Of a stretch of 64,000 bases of DNA, positions 59,401-64,000 are shown piece by piece. How positions within the stretch are numbered: the first letter of the stretch is position 1; each line of letters begins with the position of its first letter. The stretch is from the NCBI GenBank assembly GCA_024036415.1, contig JAMWET010000607.1, positions 217,001 to 281,000 of the forward strand, written 5' to 3'. This DNA comes from Prochilodus magdalenae. Lineage: Eukaryota > Chordata > Actinopteri > Characiformes > Prochilodontidae. The notes under the pieces were generated by a model. That model made no database searches. It saw only the letters and a program-made list of their open reading frames with translations, and had not been told where the DNA came from. Position numbers and translations under genes: made by a program.

Positions 59401-61560
59401 TGATTGACATTATTAAATTGACTTTAAATTACTGGCAAATTTATTTATTTTAAAATTTTTACTTTGCATGTTATTGGTTTGTCATTCCTCCATCCCCCAA
59501 CCCGATCTTTCTCTTTTGCATGTTTTTATTATAAATGTTTACTTTTATATTCCAATGAAAACATCACTTCTACTTTTAACATACTTTCTGTTCTCTACTT
59601 TTGTTTGAATTATGAAGAAATGAGGGGTAATATGTTTTATATAGGGGTAATATTTTGTAATATGCCACTACTTGGTACAGGGCTCTAGAAGCTTGCCAGA
59701 TGTGGCCATGTTAATAGCCATGTGGGTTATGGGGCCCTGTAGAAAAGGGACGAGTTGTGTTTTCTATCAGTTACATTTATGTATGTTATTTGTGTTTGTC
59801 TGAGTGGGGTTATATATGTGTGTTCTGTGATGGTGGATGGCCCCCTTGAGGATGAAGTGTATAGCTGTTGGTGACATCCCCCGCAAGTCTAGTGCCTTGT
59901 ATGTTCCTTTCAGTTGGTGTTAATAAAACAGTACATCCAGCCACAGTGTTAAACCAAATAAAATAATATTGTTTGCTCGAGTTCAATCTGAACCTAATCG
60001 CAAGAAGTTTGAACATGACTTTAAAGATCAAAATTATGTCTGAACCAGCAAAATTCTGTACTACCCTCATTGTAGTTCATCGAAAAATCTGTCTAAACCC
60101 AACACAATTATGACTGTAGCACATGAGTGTAGCACAACAAATTCAGTTTGAAGCTGAGGGCAGAATGGCAAAATGGCGTTTGAACCTGAAAATAGCCTGA
60201 CAAGTCAGTGTAAGTAGCCTGGTAAAATTCTATTCAAACTTGCTGGCAGCTACACAGTTATACAGAATATACAGTTACCCATATGATGTCACCGTCTCTC
60301 TTTGTTCTTTAGGTTAAAATTATTAAGAAGTTGGAGCAGGCAGTAATAGTTGATTAGCTGGAGACCACTGGAGATTAATGAGTAGCCATTATTACACACT
60401 ATATTGATGAAAGATCTAATGTATTATCAGGTTTATTAGTCTTTCTTGAACAGATTATATCATTAAACATATAGGGAAACAGAGGACAATCCATTCAAGG
60501 GAAAGCACTCTCATCACAGGCTCATGTGTTAAGTGTGTTTTATTTTGAAGTCAAACATATTGATACATTATTTTAATCACAAGCATCCATGCTTAATTTG
60601 AGCTTTCAGGTTTGAGCATATTGTATATTTGTTATGCAAATAAATGGTCCTACTTTGCATAGATGCCACACAGACCTTAACAAACGTGTTGTTGTATGTT
60701 CTGATCCAGGTACAGTTAAACAGGCACCTCAAAAGCTGGGTAACACTGTCATCTACAGGCTAAAGCCAGCATTGCACATTTCTGTTTTCAGCTTTAGAAC
60801 TGATTGGAAATATGGTGACACTTTATTTGGTGTGGTCCTTTTTAGATGAACCAGATTCTCAACAGACACTCAGTACCAAAATATCAATACTGTAGCAACA
60901 ATGAAGCCTCTGAATTCCTTCAGTACTTTAATAGAGACTCAATTAGCTGTATTTATAAAGATTTATTAACAATCTGCTGAATTCTGGTGTTTATAACTGT
61001 ATGGCTTAAAATGAGAATTCACCAAACATGTAATAGGTATATTACACATCACCACAACACCCTTAGCAAGCTATTATAGACACACTGCCGGCACCGTCCT
61101 GTAGCTGGAGTTTAATACAATTTGGTTTTCTCAAATTCTCATAGCAATGTTCCAACATCTAGTGTAAAGCCTAATATGGGCATCGTATGGGCATCTGATG
61201 TTCCATTAAATAACTTAAATAGGACAATCACAAATAAGTTAGTCTAAAGTAGTACACAAGTCACTGTACACTGTAAATATCTATAGCACCTATTGTATTG
61301 CACAATTTGTACTAATACAATATAAACTTAAATATTAATACATTCTTACCCAGACAGTACTATGCAAAATCAAACTTCACCCTTCATTTCTACTTTTTTT
61401 CATTTGTGGCTTGCTGAGTTGTTGTTTCACGCTAAAAGTACTGCCAGACCATCTGTGGACAGAACATCTGTGGAAGAGTAGTCTTGATTTTGTCCTACTA
61501 TAGTCCTTGGTGGTCTTGCAAGGTTGTTAGTGTCATTTTGTTTATATCTTTTAAAACTTT
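56481..61560. other. Intergenic, no supported gene
   Basis: AT-rich and mostly featureless. The - strand frame at 58073-58321 is lysine/arginine-rich and open for 82 codons, but no family is recognised. Short CT tract at 58927-58945. The stretch 58950-59200 is nonrepetitive with AATTAG/TAATTG cores and may be regulatory. Confidence 0.4.
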
Positions 61561-61602
61561 TTTTTATTCTCTTTACACTATTCTCTTTCCTTATGCATGT
61601 GG

Positions 61603-61608
61603 TTTATT
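61603..61608 (-). terminator. Candidate poly(A) signal of the NLR-C gene
   Basis: TTTATT on the + strand reads AATAAA on the - strand, about 155 nt past the stop codon. A second copy lies at 61563-61568. Choice between them cannot be made from sequence alone. Confidence 0.45.
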
Positions 61609-61760
61609 TTATATGTAGTATATCCCAAAATATCTCAATTCTAACTAGAAATTAAACAAGTGGCCTCTTACATTTGCACAGTACTGTATACATGTACATT
61701 CTCAAACCTTCTGAGTGCACAATGTGTATAGTATGTGTTTGAACCAGTATATGGCCATCA

Positions 61761-62350
61761 TCACATAAAATGCATCAAGACCACATTTTGTAAAGAACAA
61801 TGCCTGGTTTCCCTTCTTAACTCTTCTATTTGACACATACAAACTGAGGAGGCATAACCAACCCAAAACCCTGCATAAAGCGGTTCAGTGAATGTGGTGG
61901 TGAATGTGTGTAAGTGTGTCAGTGTGTGTGTATCAGTGGAGACGCTGTAGAAGGACAGAGTCCCAGCTGAACAGTCCAGATACACTCCTACTCTTTTGGA
62001 AGTGTATAAAGAGGCAGGTATATCAGTTTTCTTTTTATTGTACCTCACTGAGAAACTGTTATTAGAGCAGATCATGCTCCAGGACTTTTCGTTGAGTCCA
62101 AACTCACTTTCTCCTTTCCTGATGATTCCTTTGTATGTTGCCGCAATGGCAGTGCTCCCGCTCCACTCCACCTCCCAGTAACACCGTCCAGTCAGACACT
62201 CTCTACATAGGACCTGCTTCCAGGCATCAAATCTCTGTGGCTGTTCTGGATACAGCCGTGGCTTTCTTACACTTATCACCTTTCTGTTCCCCACAGACAG
62301 TGAGAGAAGTCTGTTTGCTGTGTTTGGCACCAGTCTGAGCTCACAGGCAT
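61761..62350 (-). CDS. NLR-C terminal exon: PRY-SPRY (B30.2) domain
   Basis: The acceptor on the - strand is TTTTGTGCAG before ATGCCTGTGAGC; the first bases complete a tyrosine codon. PRY motifs include CELRLVPNTANRLLSLS and LYPEQPQRFDAW. SPRY motifs include GRCYWEVEWSG, FGLNEKSWSMIC, VGVYLDCSAGTLSFYSV and FTEPLYAGFWVGY. The exon encodes 195 residues. After CQIEE, near where family members commonly stop, it runs on for about 18 more residues before TGA. B30.2 is a protein-interaction surface; ligand unknown. Confidence 0.92.
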
Positions 62351-64000
62351 CTGCACAAAAGACAAACCAACAAATTGTATATAAATGTCTGGTGATGCTA
62401 TGTGTGGTCCTACCAAATGAAGGACAATATGAAGTGCTCAGAGAATAAAGTAAACTTACATTTTGTAAGTCCTTGTTTGATCCTGGTCTTTCCTCCATGT
62501 TCAACCCTAAATAAAATAATAAAAACACACATACACACAAGATCAAGCAGGACACTCCTGGCTCTCTATGAAATGCTGTCAACATGTGTTCAGCTACTAG
62601 TGAACAATGAGATGTGAAATTGAAGGTGTGGGAACTCCACAAAGACAGCTCTGCTGAGCCCTACTACAAACTCCACATCACTTTGGTCTACATTACCAAG
62701 GTTTTGAGTGAACACAGTAACTGATACTCATTAAAGTGGTCACTGATGATATGCTTTCTAAAATCTCAAATTATAACAAGGAAGAAAGCTGTCACAAACA
62801 CAAACAGTCATGCTGAACTTAGATCTAGCCCAGAAGCTCCAGTCCAGATACCAATCTATCCAAGCAGCAGCAAATATTGACAGTGACTACATCAACACCA
62901 TGAAGCCAAGAACTGATGTGCTATGCTACGCTATGATATGCTAGGCTGTGCTATGATATATGATGTGCAAAAAAGTCTTTAACATTTGCCTGACTGGCCT
63001 GGAGAATTTGTGAAGTTGAATTTACCAAGGTGAAGCATTTTGCAAATATTAAGACAACATTTCTAATTCAGTTATGTCTTTTGTTAACTCCTACAATGAG
63101 GAATGTCATCTGCCTCATGATAAATCAAATATAATTATTTTGTAGTATCTCCACAATGTGGAGGTGTGATAGGCAAAGCTGGGCAGAAATAATGGCTTGC
63201 TGTGGTTCTTCACCACTGATCCCACATTATACTTCTTTGTTTCATACCGTATTTTTTATGGGTTATTATATTGCGAGTTGCATCCTTCTGCAACTGTTAT
63301 TCCAGTATGTAGTCTACCTTAATCCTTTTACACTGATGTGCAGACAAAGCAAGCTGCTCAGTCCAATTAAGCAGAGACCTTCAAAATATAATTCTCTTTT
63401 CCCATTAGCCAACCAGAGGCCTACTTGACTAATTCTACAAATATGAACAAACTCTGGGCAGTTTTACAAACCTGAGTGTCTCCAGTCTACAGTGTGGATC
63501 CTCCAGTCTAGCAGACAGAAGCTTTACTCCTGACTCACCAGGGTGGTTGTAGGTCAGATCCAGTTCTTTCAGATGTGAGGGATTTGAAATTAGAGCTGAA
63601 GCCAGAGAAGCACAGCCTTCTTTTGCGACCATACAACCAGACAGTCTATAGATCAGAAGAAAATATGCATAAATGAGAATTGGTAGTCACATAAAGCAGC
63701 AACGAACCATGCTAGATGTCTTCAAATTTGGACCTTGAATCCATTTCTGGTAGGTATGGCAATATATATTACAACAACAATTAAGTTAACTATCAGTGAT
63801 GACAAATACCAGAAGTGGAAACTAGGTTACTCTAAACAAGAATATACTACAAAACAATGATCATTTGTAAACATTATATAAAACATAATGGAATAAAAAC
63901 AGTAAAAAAGTAAATAATCTTTTTACAACTAATAGCAAGAAAGAGTAAGCCAAATGTCAGTGTAAAGATCTGGATGGATAAATGAATAAGCCTTATTTAT
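61761..64000 (-). CDS. NLRC3-like (fish NLR-C) receptor, 3' end only
   Basis: Three - strand exons join in frame: 63645-63472 (LRR), 62506-62460 (linker) and 62350-61761 (PRY-SPRY). The gene continues beyond the right edge, where the NACHT domain and more LRR exons would lie. Fish NLR-C proteins are cytoplasmic innate-immune sensors in a large, fast-expanding family; many carry a C-terminal B30.2 domain. The joined peptide runs from the LRR LKELDLTYNHPGESGVKLL through VEHGGKTRIKQGLTKY into ACELRLVPNTANRLLSLS, the usual order. No stop or frameshift is visible in these exons. The gene is tail to tail with klf7. No individual gene symbol is justified for this multigene family. Confidence 0.9.
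62460..62506 (-). CDS. NLR-C 47-bp linker exon between LRR and B30.2
   Basis: The exon lies between the acceptor TTTAG and the donor GTAAGT on the - strand. It encodes VEHGGKTRIKQGLTK, close to the fish NLR-C linker type VDHGGE-RIKPGLKKY. Its phases join the LRR exon (AG+G) to the B30.2 exon (T+AT, tyrosine). Confidence 0.85.
62507..63471 (-). other. NLR-C intron before the linker exon
   Basis: The 965-bp intron has GT and AG ends that fit the flanking exons. No additional LRR exon is visible inside. A small GCTATGATAT-type repeat lies at 62920-62965. Confidence 0.7.
63472..63645 (-). CDS. NLR-C leucine-rich-repeat exon (174 bp)
   Basis: The exon is exactly 174 bp, the repeating LRR exon size of fish NLR-C genes. 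It follows TCTGATCTATAG and precedes GTTTGT. It encodes LSGCMVAKEGCASLASAL, then ISNPSHLKELDLTYNHPGES, then GVKLLSARLEDPHCRLETL. This is the last LRR exon; no further one is visible up to position 64000. Confidence 0.9.

Overview
This window is teleost genomic DNA, read from large introns with GT-AG junctions, a four-exon klf7 gene, the tail of a fish-specific NLR-C immune gene, and dense teleost-type Tc1/mariner, SINE and MITE remnants. An ostariophysan fish would fit the repeat types, but I cannot fix the species. Nothing prokaryotic is present: no operons, no CRISPR array, and no phage or plasmid.

Positions 1-48984 are dominated by klf7 on the + strand, a C2H2 zinc-finger transcription factor. 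Its coding exons are 1752-1853, 37732-38305, 44969-45092 and 48933-48984, and they join without a frame break into a 283-residue protein. Upstream lies a GC-rich promoter-like region (about 960-1750) with a perfect CArG box, GC boxes and a CT tract that ends 11 bases before the ATG. Intron 1 is 35.9 kb. It holds a promoter-like inverted repeat just after exon 1, a G-quadruplex motif, several transposon remnants, two near-identical 533-bp Tc1-like elements in opposite orientation, an intragenic CpG-rich patch, a 1-kb GA tract and a 61-bp minisatellite. Intron 2 carries a 1.5-kb minisatellite with higher-order structure. Intron 3 carries an LTR-like repeat and an internally deleted Tc1-like element. 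A 3'UTR of about 3.75 kb probably ends near the AATAAA at 52728.

Positions 52870-61560 are intergenic: a 22-bp AT-rich minisatellite with 66-bp higher-order repeats, a Tc1-like element split by a younger LTR-like insertion, and long stretches with nothing I can name, one of which (about 56150-56470) looks like a conserved noncoding element.

Positions 61761-63645 on the - strand are the last three exons of a NLRC3-like (NLR-C) gene: one canonical 174-bp LRR exon, a 47-bp linker exon and the terminal PRY-SPRY (B30.2) exon. The 5' part (NACHT and further LRR exons) lies beyond the right edge. klf7 and this gene are tail to tail and look unrelated in function: a developmental and neuronal transcription factor beside an innate-immune receptor of an expanded fish family.

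No clearly new biological system was found. The most interesting signals are the inverted CCAAT/GC-box module in intron 1, the head-to-tail inverted 533-bp elements that each keep an intact 54-codon transposase DNA-binding fragment, a MITE family that sits in TA-rich sites, and the complementary CT and GA tracts in the klf7 transcript.
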